From assembly GCF_902167145.1 (NCBI RefSeq), contig NC_050096.1, positions 79,914,683 through 79,978,682 of the forward strand: a DNA stretch of 64,000 nucleotides, written 5' to 3'. Below are positions 47,999 through 60,060 of this stretch, piece by piece. The stretch comes from Zea mays. Taxonomy: Eukaryota; Streptophyta; Magnoliopsida; Poales; Poaceae. Under the pieces are notes generated by a model. That model searched no databases and was not told the origin of the DNA. It saw only the letters and a program-made list of their open reading frames with translations. Within the stretch, counting starts at the first letter, position 1, and each line of letters begins with the position of its first letter. Made by a program: the position numbers and the translations under genes.

Positions 47999-50900
47999 TC
48001 ACATGGGTCTCATACCCATTTCTCTTGATGCACTTTCTATCACATTGTGTGACATACCCTTAGTGAATTGATCTGTCAGATTATTCGACGTGTGGACATA
48101 ATCCACTGTTATAACTCTGGAGTTTTTTAGCTTTCTGATAGATTTTAATTTTCTCTTAACATGCCTTGTAGACTTCATGTTATTCCTAGAACTATTGACC
48201 TTTGTAATCACAGTTTGGTTATCACAGTTCATGGAAATAGCAGGTATCGGATTTTCAACTACGCGTAAATCCAATAGGAAATCGCGGAGCCACTCGGCCT
48301 CAGCCTCAGCAGTGTCTAATGTTGTGAGTTCTGCTTCCATGGTAGACTTCGTTAGGATAGTCTGCTTGTAAGACTTCTAGGAAACAACGCATCCTCCAAA
48401 CAGAAACACATATCCACTTGTGGCATAAAGCTCATCAGCCTCTAAAATCCGGTTGGCATCACAATAGCCTTCTAGCACTTTTGGCTTTCCAGTATAATGA
48501 ATATTGTATGTCATAGTACCTTTCAAATACCACAACACCCTCTCAAGAGCACGCTAGTGATCATCTCCTGGTTTTGACACAAACTGACTCAGCTTACTCA
48601 GCATATGAGATGTACAGTCTTGTTGCACTCGCAAGGTACATGAGCGAGCCAATGATTTAGGAGTATGTCAATTGATCCCTTGCTATTCTCTGATTCTTTC
48701 TCAATAGCATGCTAGGGTCATAAGGTGTACGAGTGGGATCACAATCACTAAAACCAAAGCGACTCAATACATTTTCCACATAATGAGATTGTAACAAAGT
48801 TACCCCACCATCACCTTCTCTAACTAGCTTGATGTTTAGAATGACATTAGCTTCTCCCAAATCTTTCATTTCAAAATTGCTCGATAGAAGATTTTTTTAC
48901 TTCCTCAATCACATTGAGATTTGATCCAAAGATCAAGATGTCATCAACATAAAGACACGGCATAACAAACTCATCCCCACCATAGCGATAATACACACAT
49001 GTGTTAGCTTCATTTACAACAAAACTAGTAGTTGTAAGAGTATTATCAAACATTTCATACCATTGCTTAGGTGCTTGCTTTAGGCCATACAATGATTTTA
49101 TCAACCTGCATGCCTTGTTCTCTTGACCATCCACAAAGAACGTTTCTGGCTGATCCATGTAGATCTCCTCATCCAACTCTCCAATTAGGAAAGTTGTCTT
49201 AACATCCATCTGACGAATGATAAGACCATAAGAGGCTGCCATGGCTATTAATGTGCGAATTGTAGTCAATAGAGCAATTGGTAAGTAGGTGTCAAAGAAA
49301 TCTTCACCCTCCTTTTGGGTATATCCTTTGGTCACAAGCCTTGCCTTGTACCTCTCGATTGTACCATTAGGCCTAATCTTTTTTCTTGAAGATCCATTTG
49401 CAGCCTATAGGTTGACAACCATAAGAACGGTCAACGACCTCCCAAGTTTATTGGACATAATAGACTCCATCTCACTCCTTACTGCTTCATTCCATAAGTC
49501 AGCATCAGGAGAAGAATATACCTCACTAATGGTAGTTTGTGTGTTTTCCACAAGGTACACTATAAAGTCATTACCAAAGGATCTTGCAACCCTCCGTCTC
49601 TTGCTCTTTCGAGTGACTATAGTGTCATCCTCCTCAGGGATGTGCACGTGAGAATCCTCAGCATGATCTATATGAATAGACAGTTCATGCTCATGGGAAA
49701 TTATAGTCTCATGACTTGTATCACTAGGTGTATTCTTCATGGGAAACTCATTCTCAAAGAATGTGACATCTCTTGATTCCATGATAGTATCAACATACAT
49801 ATCAGGCACATTAGATTTTATAATGAAGAACCTATATCCAGTGTTGTGAAAAAGTACCTAAGGAATACACAATCAACAGTTTTAGGCCCAAGTTTACGTT
49901 TTTTGTTGATTGGCACATTCGCTTTAGCCAAACAACCCCAAGTGTGCAAATATGAGAGATTTAATCTTCTCTTTTCCAATTCCTCAAATGGCATGATCTC
50001 TTTGTTCTTTGTTGGAACTCTGTTTAGGACATGACATACCGTCAAAATTTCCTCACCCCACCATTCCTTGGATAATCCCGTTGTACTCAACATGGCATTC
50101 ACCAAATCTGTTAGAGTGCGGTTTTTGCTTTCAGCAATCCCATTAGATTATGGTGAGAATGGCGGTGTCCTCTTATGAATAATACCATGTTCCATGTAGA
50201 ACTCATCGAAAACATTAGAGAAATATTCAGCATCTCGATCGGACCTTAACCGTTTTATTTTCCTCTCAAGTTGATTCTCAACTTTAGCTTTATATGTCTT
50301 AAAATAAGTAAACACTTTGACTTTTGTTTTTAAGAGATACACATACCAAAATCTGGTGGAGTCATCTATAAAAGTGAAATAGAATCTTTTACCGCCTTTG
50401 GTCAAAATTCCATTCATCTCGCACAAATCAGAATGAACAAGTTCTAGAGGTTCCAAATTCATCGCCTCAGCAGCCTTGTGAGGGCTTGCGGGGTTGTTTT
50501 GATTCAACACACACATGGCACTTAGACTTTTTGACCAAGTTAAATTTACGAATTAAATTTAGATTTGCTAACCGCATAAGAGAGCCAAAACTTGCATGAC
50601 AAAAACGTGAGTGCCATAAATCTGACTCATCAGAAATACCCACATGTTCCATCTCTAGTTTCAATAGTTACAACATTAGCCAATTTCTTGTCCTCTGTGA
50701 ACTTGCAACCAGGGCACTCTCTAGTCCAATGCTAATCATGCCACAAACAAAGCATCCTCCCTTTCCCTTGTTGTTGTTGTTGCTCTTCTTTTTAAACTAT
50801 GCCGTTTGAACGGGTTTATTTGTGTTCTCTTGCTTGTTCTGATTTTCTTCTTGTTAAACTTACAAAAGTTTCTCTTTTGCACTACATTAGCAGTAGAGGT

Positions 50901-51480
50901 CTCAACACCTTTTCCATTGTCCTTTGTTCTAGCCATCTCCTCAACATCAAGAGTACCAATGAGCTTTTCCACATTGAACTCTTGTCTCTTTAAGTTTGAG
51001 AGAGATAGCAAAGTCCTTCCAAGAAGGTGGCAATTTGGCGATTATACTGCCAAGCATAAACTTGTTAGGAAAAGGACAAGGAAAAAGCTCAAGTTCCTTA
51101 GCTAGTGCCTGAAACTCATGAGCATGTTCTACTACAGATCGGTTCTCAACCATCTTGTAGTCATACAAGTGCTCCATGAGATACAGCTCGCTACCAGCAT
51201 CAGTTACTCCAAACTTTCTAACAAGTGCATCCCATAGCTCTTTCCCTGTAGGAAGGATGATATAGCTTTTCTGGAATTTTATATCAGGTGTGAATCACTG
51301 CTCCTCGAAAGAGGTTGTCGTCAGCCTTAAACTTAGCCTCATCCTTAGGAGGTAAGTTGGTAGGCTTTCCCTCGGCAGCATGATAACAGAACATTGTAGT
51401 AAGCCACAATTCCATCTTAGCTTTCTAGATCAAGAAGTTTTTACCATCAAAAGGATCAGGCTTTAACACAGCAGCAAACC
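47999..51480 (-). pseudogene. Copia gag-pol polyprotein, many stops and frameshifts
   Basis: From right to left: gag with HAHEFQALAKELELF and AKLPPSWKDFAISLK (51177-50950) and a damaged zinc knuckle near 50740. Then a GAG-pre-integrase domain, SDLWHSRFCHASFGSLMRLA (50664-50467), and integrase with HSDLCEMNG, FIDDSTRFWYVYLL, RSDRDAEYFS and a WWGEEILTVCHVLNR segment (50516-49818). Reverse transcriptase follows with RQMDVKTTFLIGELDEEIYM, SLYGLKQAPKQWYE and the catalytic YVDDILIFG (49335-48871). Last is RNase H with MEAELTTLDTAEAEAEWLR, ending at 47999. The order integrase before RT is diagnostic of copia. The host-related function is copying and inserting the element; this copy is dead. Confidence 0.9.
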
Positions 51481-51514
51481 TCTAACAGAAAATGCCTAAT
51501 ATTAGGGTTTTAAA

Positions 51515-52269
51515 TGTTAGAAATATAGGCAATTTCCATGTTATTTTAATTCCATAAATTAACATTATGATGATGACATATAAAAGATAATTAATCATAG
51601 AAATCATGATGTCAAATGTATCCATAACAATCCTTCCACGCGCTCCGAGGATCCAAATCTTTGTCCAACTTCTCTCGTCATTTTATAGGAGATGAAGACG
51701 TCTCTCCGCCAGGAAGAAGAAGATGTCACCCGTGAGGAAGACAACAACGAACGGTGGTTCCGGTTCCGGTACGGGCAGTCGTGTAGACGCTCCTCAAAAA
51801 CCTGATTGCCGATCCCACGTGCAATGTCTCGAACGGCAAGAGCTTTGGAGGCACCTGCCCTCTCGCTCCTCTGTGCGCGCAAAGTTACGAGATGGAAATA
51901 CCCATACTTGCGGCTGGATTGTGCTTATGTTTGTTCTTCTCTCGTACCGAAGAGACAGGAGTTCTCACACCTTTAACCTCTCATCGCTGGAAGGGAAGGA
52001 GAAGGAGAAGGGTCTTGCGTGCGGCTATTCAAGAGACGAGCATCTGAAAAGTTTGACCCGGAGTTGAAACTCCCGCGGTTAATGAGTGCTAAAAAATAAC
52101 ACAACCACACCATGCCTCGCCCACTCACCGCCTGCCTCGCCACGCCCGGTCGGCCGGCGGTGCGCGCGTGTGGCACGCCTTTGTTCGTTTCTTAACATCT
52201 CAAATTAAGTGGAATAATTCCCACCATATAAGTCAAGCCAACGACCCTTGGAATTCCAATTTGATACTA
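51515..52269 (-). repeat. 5' LTR of copia F
   Basis: Plus strand begins TGTTAGAAATATAGGC. Compared with the left copy it has several small indels and many substitutions. The right limit is placed where homology to 47546 ends. Confidence 0.75.
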
Positions 52270-54282
52270 TTAGTATTGTCCACAATTACAGGCCGTAGAG
52301 TTTATTGATCTATCAAATTTAAATGGGCCTAACCCATAATAAATACAACAAAATATAAATCTTTGGGATGAACTCGTTCTGCCAATTATCCTCCTACATG
52401 TGTCTACCAAAGCATTGGATTCTAAAAGAACAAATCTATTTCTCCTATACAACAATGTAAGTATTTCAATTTAATAGAGACATATAACATGTGCTAACAA
52501 ATTTATTGAACTAAAATTATATCTAAACCTAAACACTATTACTAACAAACTAAAACCAAAAAATACTAATCAAATTTAACTTAAACATAAACATAAATAT
52601 GCCAACTCAAATTTTAAACTAAATAACTAACCTAGACATAGAACACATGTAACTACACGCAGCTAAATTCAACAAAAATTATATAATATATTCGATCTAC
52701 CCAAAATTCGTTACATCTCTAACCAAATATATTTTTTGTTCAAACCCTAGCAAATAAGAGTAATCTTCAAATCCACCATGAAAACAAAAAATATGAGATA
52801 TTATATTGTCCTTAGTCGTAGAAGTTTAGGGGACTAACTCATTGTCTCAATGGACGATATGGCCAACGAAGCCAATAGCGCTGGTAGGGAGGAAGAAGAA
52901 AGGAAAGGATTGAGAAAGAAAAAAAGGATGGGAGAGACCGAGTGCAAGGTTTGTATCTTTATGTCGCATCCAATGGGTTGGCGCAATAGGTGTTGCACCA
53001 AACATGGGGGTGTGGTAGCTGTCGTGCCCAAATTGGTGGCACAATAATAGGATCATGTTATGAGTCAACATGTGACTGACCTGTCATGTTGACAGACCAG
53101 CCGTATCAGGAGTCGGTAGGACCTTTGGCCGCATCAAGAAGATTGATGCTGTCCAGCATAGTAGTTCTAGAAAAAAATCTCTGATATTATTTTTAAAAAG
53201 GGTTTTAAAAATTCTCAATAGAATCATACTAGAATATCACGACTGTTGTTCGGCTCCTCGGTGTGCACGAGCACCCAGCGCTAGATGGTCCATTGCTTAT
53301 GAAGTGGGGATGTATCATGTTGATAACGAAGGGAGGAGGTTCTCCGGCTCTACAATCTTTGTAATCTACATCTCTGCTCTTTTGAAGCACGAGTTTCATG
53401 GTTGTCGTCATATATTAACTTCACAACTTTCTAGTTCTTTCCTGTATCTGTATCTGTCATCCAGATTCTTCCACATCACCGTAGATGACATTGACTGGCA
53501 TCCGGTGCGTCCCATCCACGGTGCCGTCTTTATCTTCCTCCATCGATAAGTGCCTCCAACACCTATGGCGACTCTCCGTTGTCATGTGCGGTCCTATATT
53601 ACCCTCACCCCCCATTTCCATTTATTTTTCGTCTCCTCCTCTCTCACCTAGATTCTTCTATATTACCATAGAGGACATCGAGCATGCCATTCTACTAGCA
53701 TCCGTCGCGCCCCATCCACGGCGTCACCTTTAGCTTTCTCCGTCGGCAAGCGCCTCGAACCACTGTTGACTCTCCATGGCCATGCGCCTATGTAGTCCAT
53801 GGGCATTAACAGACGAGGAAGAGGAGGCGGCGCTCCATATCCTGAGTTTAGTAATTTTTGTTTTGTATTTGTTGTTGGCAAAGAATTTTTGAAATATTAA
53901 GGTCAATATTACTATATATCTTGCTTATTTTCATGCAATCGTTCTGCGGTACTATTTTATGGAATATTTATGTGTCGTCGTAAGTCACGGTTATCATACT
54001 ATTTCTTTATAAAAGCCGAATGTTTTAGGATAAACTCTATACCTATAGTAACTCTACATGATGTAAATGGGAAGAAAAAACTTTCTTCGGCTTCCGTTAC
54101 ACATCCAAAATCAAATAAAAGCAAGAAGGAACATACTGCCAATGACCCTGGATCAAGGAGCCTGACCATGCCCATGACCTGTTCGTAGGTCTAGCCGTCT
54201 AGTCTGCACCGACGACACCGGCAAACCCCTCGTCAGTTCGGACACTTCTCGGGTTAGTTGTTCGCGCTCACCTCCTAATTCT
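52270..54282. other. Intergenic sequence downstream of the thymidine kinase; no gene
   Basis: AT-rich to 52800, then mixed. No convincing ORF, RNA gene or element end. The only structure seen is a diverged duplication: 53462-53600 and 53648-53795 share AGATTCTTC, CATCCACGG, CTCCATCG/CTCCGTCGG and GACTCTCC blocks in the same order. Confidence 0.5.
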
Positions 54283-54380
54283 GCACAGCTGTAAAAATAC
54301 AGTGCAGTAGTTATGGAGGTGCCGTTTCAAAGCACAGCTGTAAAAATACAGCGCAGTTGTTATGGAGGTGCCGTTTCAAA
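54283..54380. repeat. 49-bp tandem duplication
   Basis: Units at 54283-54331 and 54332-54380, each starting GCACAGCTGTAAAAATACAG and ending GCCGTTTCAAA, with two mismatches. Head-to-tail with no spacer. Confidence 0.9.
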
Positions 54381-54392
54381 GATCCCCACTTA

Positions 54393-54522
54393 GACTATCT
54401 CTAACATATTCCTTATCTCATTTTATGTCTCAATCTCCATTTCAAATTACACACTCTACAATCAGTACGATCTACAGTGAAAAACAGTACTTTACACATC
54501 CATTTACATGATGGAGATAGCC
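54393..54522. mobile_element. Small MITE (130 bp) with TTA duplication, 3' of thymidine kinase
   Basis: Ends GACTATCTCTAACAT and, inverted, GGCTATCTCCATCAT. Flanked by TTA at 54390-54392 and 54523-54525. A 3-bp TTA duplication fits the PIF/Harbinger (Tourist) type. It lies about 340 bp beyond the kinase stop codon and has no coding capacity. Confidence 0.65.
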
Positions 54523-54857
54523 TTAGTTTACTTTCAAACTTGAATGCAATTCCTTTGTGGTACAAATTCGTACAGCTGATTCCAAGCATCTGATTGCTTA
54601 ATAAAAATGACAATGCCAATTGCATAAGAAAAGCGATACATGTCCGCATTTTAAACCCAAACACTGTTAGATATTTACAAACTTCTCAACAGTACTTTGT
54701 GGGATCAACTCATTTGGCTTCCCTCGCTGGTGGCAGCATCTCAAGGCCAACAGCTTTTCACCAACTGGTGTGCGTCTTCAACACTCGACAGCAACCAATG
54801 TCATCATAAATAAATCGTTACACACTGCAAATCTGCATGCAGAAGTCAGGTATTGGC

Positions 54858-57800
54858 CTATTTCAAGGCTTTCGCCGTCACGGTGGATCTGTCAAGGTCC
54901 AACACAATCCTTGTGGCCTCAATAACAATCTGCCCATCCATGTAGTGCTGCCTGCACACAGGCATATACACATCTGCTCCTCCAATTAGTTCAGTCTTGG
55001 TTTCCTGCGTCTTCCTCAGTGTAAAGAACGCCCGGCGACCACATAGCTCACAGCGTGCTGTTAGCTTGGTGACCGAGTCAGCCAGAGGAACAATATCAAG
55101 AATTGAACCGAACTTTCTCCTGCCAAGATCACATCCACAAAATCAAACTATGGCACCATGTGGCGTATTCTCTGGCAAAATACTCATTCTGATAATTTAT
55201 TTTGCATCACATAGCTCTGGATGCGGTAAGTCAAAGCCTATAACTCAGAGCCCAGTGATTACCGTTTGTAGTCACCATCTAGGCCAGCAACAACTACAAT
55301 TTTTCCATCACGATCTGCAGCTTTGCAGCAGAAATCATAAAGATCGTCGAAGAATTGGGCCTCATCGATACCTATAACATCTACCTGCACAAATCAAATT
55401 TCAGTGATTTACAAAATGTCTAGAGAAGAGGACCTATTTCAATAGCCATGCCATGTGCACAGTAAGATCAGCAGCAAATATCTCAACCAGACTTTTGGCT
55501 GGGTATCATGGCATCACTGATGGAACAGTGGGGCCATGAGGTTGCTGAATATGTAATAAGTGCAGACAAACGAAGCTTAAAAGATCAAATACGTTTTCCT
55601 AGGATTATGCAAGAACATAGAATCCGTGAACCATTGTTAGCATGACTGCATGATACATGAGTTCTGCTAATGACACTAAACATAACTATGTCTTTTGATC
55701 AGGGTATTTGCCATTTTTCTTATTATATCAATCCTTCTCAATATTGAACATTTCCATATAAAAAAGGCTCCAATATACAAATAGACAGCACCATCTAGAG
55801 AACACCCCACCCATAAATTAAGGGGGTGTTTGGTTTCTAGGGACTAATTTTTAGTCCCTCCATTATATTCCATTTTAGTCCCTAAATTACTAAATATAGA
55901 AACTAAAACTCTATTTTAGTTTCCCTATTTAATAATTTATGAACTAAAATGGAATAGTGGAGGGACTAAAGTTTAGTCCCTATAAACCAAACACCCCCTA
56001 AGAAAGCTTACAGGCAGGGTTATCAGGTTTTTCAGCCCAATTTGAAACTGCACATGCAGATGCCGACGCGCCTCTTCATGCTTGATTTGTACTCTAGAAC
56101 ATATAGTATTTTAGTATATATTTGGTATATTGGTCCTGATATATAAGGATGACTAGGAACAACCAAAGCCGAGTAGTCACCCTGGTCGACGACTAATAGC
56201 AGCTAACAACCTGGTCAATCCGGCAATGACAACTAGGACTTGTTAGAGTACTGTTAGGGTTACAGGGCTAGTCCCTATGTAATTACTTGCATACTCTCAG
56301 TGTAATGGGCTTGTCCCAATTACTCAGTGTGTATATATATATGCACTCCCAACCCAATTAGGGTTAGGGTTTTTATTCTCCAACTAGACTAACTAGTCAA
56401 CTTGATAACATTGCTAGTGGGGTTCCCTATTGAATGATTCAGATTACACATATAAAAAAACTCGGCTAGGGAGGGATAGACCGCCCTCCCGGTATTATAC
56501 TAAGAAGAGACCGAAACATATGGTCCTAGCTAAGAAAATCCTTGAACCCTAGCGCCTCATCACTAGCAGGATGTCACCACCCACTCTACAACTGCTCAGC
56601 TGGAGGGTGGCACGCAGGACGTAACCCAGGAGTGAGATCGAACCCGGGAACCGGAGAAGCCTTAACCATTACACAGAGGCCCTTTCGCTTCAGATTACAC
56701 ATATAAATTAATAATATTAAAAACAAAAAACACACCTTAATCAGTTTATAAGGTGTCTTCTGACATGGCACAGCCTCCTAAATTACACTTTGACCATTCA
56801 TTTATTTTATATTATATTGTTTATGATTATAAACTTATGATTATTGGATATTACATTTGATTACAAATCCAATAGCATCAAGTTTATATTACAAAAGTTA
56901 AAATATGTTAACCAAATTATCAATCGAAGATTATAAAGTTTGACTCTTGACATATGTGAAATGATAAACTGGACTAGATGGAGTAGGCCATAAACTTCCT
57001 AGATACATTGATGATTACAGCTTTTCAGCAGTATCAAGGCTCAACTTTCATTGTTTTGTTGATACCAATTACTGTAACATGAAGAGAGCAAGTCTACATT
57101 CTAATGAATCGCTGCCTCATCATAAATTCATAACTGTATATCATTTTGGATAACACACAATCACAACATCTCGAAGCACTGGTTTTATAACTATATTATA
57201 TTATGAAAAACTTGCAAACAAACCACACTTTTGACAACAAATGAACTAGTACTTTTCATCTGTTCAATCAGACAATCTTTAATCTTATACACATAGTGGT
57301 GAAATTTGCAACAAAACAAAAACAGAAACAATAGAAGATGGCAAATTCACTTAGCAAAACTAAAGCATCCACTTGGAAGAAACATATCAGTTACAGCTAA
57401 TTTTATCCAACTGGATGGGACTTTAGGTTTGGCTTCACAATATGTTACTCAGCCTAAAAATGACTAATGCACGACTGTTGAAGTATTTTTGCTTTTCCTA
57501 CAGAAAGTCTGCCTTTTAGACACATGTTGAGTACAGCACCTAGAGCATAATGAGCAATAAGCAAGCTGGGAGACAGGTAGGCATTGTGCATTATAGTGGC
57601 AACGGCACCACCCAAGGACGTAACTTTTGCAAGCCTACGGGCCTGTTTGGTTCGCTGCCTAACTTGCAACATTTTGCCTAACTTTTCTGCCTAGAGATTA
57701 GTTCTTCAATTAGGACGAGTAACCTTAGGCAAAGTGTTGCCGTGAACCAAACATGCCTTACATCTGAACTAGGTGCAAAGTTTCTCATAATCTCATGGCA

Positions 57801-59864
57801 TCTTATGTGTATGGCTAAAGAAAGAGTTGTTCAATGTATGTCCGAATTTGTGGAGACACAACATGCAAAATACGCAAAAGCTTAGCTCAAGTTTCAACAA
57901 AGAGGAGGCCACAGAACAATGATCAACAAAACTAAGATGAGAAATGATTTCCCTTCTTGTTTTTCCCTTCTATGGGCTAAAAGATGAGGGTTGAGAAGAG
58001 AGTAAAAGGACACAAGAAAATGAGAATAGAAAAAGAAGTATGCGTGTCTGTGAGGTGAAGTAAGCCAGAGAGATGGATTAAGGTTGGCGTAAAGACTGCT
58101 GCAGTCCTGCTTTACTTCACAATCTCAATTTATACAACTATCCAATTAACTACTGCTTTTTGGGCCCTAATATTCTGGAAGGCCTGTTTACCTGTGCTGT
58201 ACATGTTGTAGAGGTCTATCATCAGAAGGTTTCAGTTTTAAAGAAACACTGCTGAGGCACTACAGCTAGTGATATGTTCTAATGGGATTAGATCATAATA
58301 GACAACCAATAGCAATCGAACAAGGACTGGCAATTGATTGCACAACATCAGTAAACCAGTAAGGAAATAACCACATCTCTTAAACATAATAACTAAATTT
58401 ATAAAGCTACAAGCTTAGTTGTTCAATTTGGTGGGTCACTAAAACTCTGGAATCAGAATTGACCCATAATAAGATATTCAAGCTATAGTAGAATACCATC
58501 ATATGCTTCTTTATAACTTGCCCTTGTTTTTAATCTATGATTACTCCAAATTAAAGTGGTGTACTTCCCCAGCACCAGCAGCTGAATTTACTGTCATGAT
58601 TCTCAATAATTCGTTGTTCAAGAAATATTATTGATGGGCAGTTGGGCACTAACAATATAATGCCAGATGCACCAATCTGAACTATTCAAAATATATGCAT
58701 GGTACTTGATAGTAGACTTCATGGATAGGATACCAGCATGCAAATTAAGAGAACGTGTCTTTGATCAAACCTTATTATAGGCCTCAATTCCTAATTTGTC
58801 ATGAAAACTTGACAGTTCTGACAAGGCCCAGCACGCCATCTTTGTACCGTCATGAGTCACAACAGAATCCAATCCATAGCGGTTGTCTTTGTCGGACTTT
58901 ATTAGTGCCACGCTCCTATAATGGCACCATGAAAAGGTCAGAAATGAATTTTTTTTATGCAAGATAGAAGCAGTCAAGGCAACCAAATTTCAGTATTCAC
59001 ATGTTGTGATGTACACCTAGCATTACATGTATTGATGTATATGAATTCAACACGAAAGCAGTGACCTCAGAACACCTGAAATTTCAAACTGTTCTAGAAC
59101 CTAGAGAATGGTCAAACAAACTGTCTAAATTTCATTGTAAAGACTTGCAGAAAAAGCACCAGAAATTTGGAGTCTAAAAAACAACATATCTTACCAAAGA
59201 AGCTCATTTGTTGTGGCAGTACTTTGACTGAGTCTACAGAAGTTTCGTATAACAAACGCTAAGATTATGTACCGTTTCGTCACTGGACGGTGAAGACCAG
59301 GACAAAAGACAAATACAATGCTTCCATAGCAACATATTGACAAATGTAAGCTCATAACATGTGACGGTCAGATAGTAAGTAATTACATTATATGTTACAC
59401 CAAAAAGACCTATTTTCCTCGTAGCCAAACCTTGGCGTCTTAGCCAAAAAAAAATCCATGGAAGAGAGGTCACGAGCTGGCGGGCCCGCTCTGTCAGCAA
59501 AACAAGTAATCGCAAGGGAAAGGCACAGCGTCGCCTGCGTTTTTTTTCCGTACCTCCCGTTGCCGGCCTCGGCCTGGACCCGGCGGAGGAGCGCGGTGGT
59601 CTTGCCGGCGAACATGGGGCCCACGATGACATGGATCTCGCCGGACTGAGCCGCCCGGACCTCCATAGCCGCACGGCCTCCGACTCGCGACGGGGCGGCC
59701 GAAGAGATCGACCTCGCCGCGCCAAGCATATTTCTGGCAGCACGACCCCGAGGGAAAGGCAGAGAGAGGAGCAGCGAACGCGATGGGAAAGCGCTGGCGC
59801 GGAGGACGGTGGGGGCGGAGGCGGCAGCGGCGAGAAGCGACCTAGTGGCGAACATGGAGCGCAT
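54858..59864 (-). CDS. TK1: Thymidine kinase (TK1 type), four exons, 279 aa, probable organelle transit peptide
   Basis: The enzyme phosphorylates thymidine to dTMP with ATP in the nucleotide salvage pathway. Exons on the minus strand: 59864-59554, 58915-58771, 55384-55263 and 55119-54858. All introns are GT-AG, and phases join to 280 codons with no stop before TAG at 54858-54860. Key motifs: P-loop GPMFAGKTT (82-90), Walker B/catalytic GIDEAQFF (157-164, Glu160), lasso/nucleoside region with VYMPVC, and zinc ligands Cys216, Cys219, Cys248 and His251. The first ~75 residues are rich in Ala, Ser, Arg and Leu and almost free of acids, consistent with a plastid or mitochondrial signal. Inner ATGs, notably Met67 in a strong context, could start a shorter cytosolic form. 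Plants have cytosolic and organellar TK1 enzymes, S-phase regulated. The family call is certain; paralogue and targeting are inferred. Confidence 0.96.
55822..55998. mobile_element. Tourist-type MITE (177 bp) in intron 2 of thymidine kinase
   Basis: Ends GGGGGTGTTTGGTTTCTAGG and, inverted, GGGGGTGTTTGGTTTATAGG. It is flanked by TAA at 55819-55821 and 55999-56001. AGGGACTAAA and TTTAGTCCCT words fill the arms, so the element can fold almost end to end. The TAA duplication fits the PIF/Harbinger superfamily. Confidence 0.85.
56457..56688 (-). mobile_element. tRNA-derived SINE (232 bp) in intron 2 of thymidine kinase
   Basis: On the minus strand it opens GGGCCTCTGTGTAATGGTTA, an A-box-like region, followed by GGTTCGATC, a B box, so an RNA polymerase III promoter is present. 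The 3' end is a short T run, as in plant Au-type SINEs. A perfect 19-bp target duplication TTCAGATTACACATATAAA flanks it at 56438-56456 and 56689-56707, the mark of target-primed insertion. The family name is not certain. Confidence 0.85.
57640..57757. mobile_element. Short inverted-repeat element (118 bp) in intron 2 of thymidine kinase
   Basis: Ends GGCCTGTTTGGTTC and, inverted, GGCATGTTTGGTTC. This is the 'GTTTGGTT' end type common to several grass MITE groups. No clear target duplication is visible, so the superfamily is not assigned. Confidence 0.5.
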
Positions 59865-60060
59865 GCTGGCGGGATTTGTAGGGCGGACGGGATGGCGGCG
59901 GGGTCGAATAATATTTTGAATTTTTTGGAGGCAAAATTGGGAAGTTGAAGTCGGACGGTTCTTCTAGTCAACGTGGGGTAGGTGAGCGCTCGCACATGAT
60001 AGCTTCGATTCGGAGTTCGAAATTTTGGGAGTGGAGGGAATGGGGATTTGGATTGGGCAA
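59865..60060 (-). promoter_or_regulatory. Likely promoter and 5' leader of thymidine kinase
   Basis: Read on the minus strand, AATCCCGCC lies just upstream of the ATG (about 59869-59878), close to but not a full match for the E2F consensus TTTCCCGC that drives S-phase genes. An AT-rich AATATTATT lies about 50 bp upstream of the ATG. No perfect TATA box is evident. The transcription start cannot be placed. Confidence 0.4.

Larger units (their letters stand above)
46763..52269 (-). mobile_element. F: Ty1/copia retrotransposon with both LTRs, degenerate gag-pol
   Basis: Two related LTRs (46763-47546 and 51515-52269) flank a minus-strand gag-pol in copia order: gag, pre-integrase, integrase, RT, RNase H. 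Both LTRs end in TTTCTAACA on the minus strand. I could not identify a standard primer site or polypurine tract, nor a matching 5-bp target duplication, so the outer limits are approximate. Many stops and frameshifts and visibly diverged LTRs make this an old insertion. Lineage within copia is not assigned. Confidence 0.85.
55385..58770 (-). other. Intron 2 of thymidine kinase (3386 bp), loaded with small elements
   Basis: Lies between AAG/GTTTG (exon 2 end) and TTGTGCAG/GTAG (exon 3 start). It contains a Tourist MITE, a SINE and an inverted-repeat element, listed separately. The rest is AT-rich with no gene. Intron 1 (58916-59553) and intron 3 (55120-55262) hold nothing notable. Confidence 0.9.

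Noticed and set aside
56246..56410. Short solo LTR (TGTTAGAGTACTG to GATAACA)
   Set aside because: Ends are TG/CA-like, but no 5-bp duplication matches and no second copy exists in the window.
56586..56688. tRNA gene on the minus strand (A and B boxes)
   Set aside because: No cloverleaf can be completed, and a 19-bp target duplication frames the whole 232 bp, so it is a SINE.
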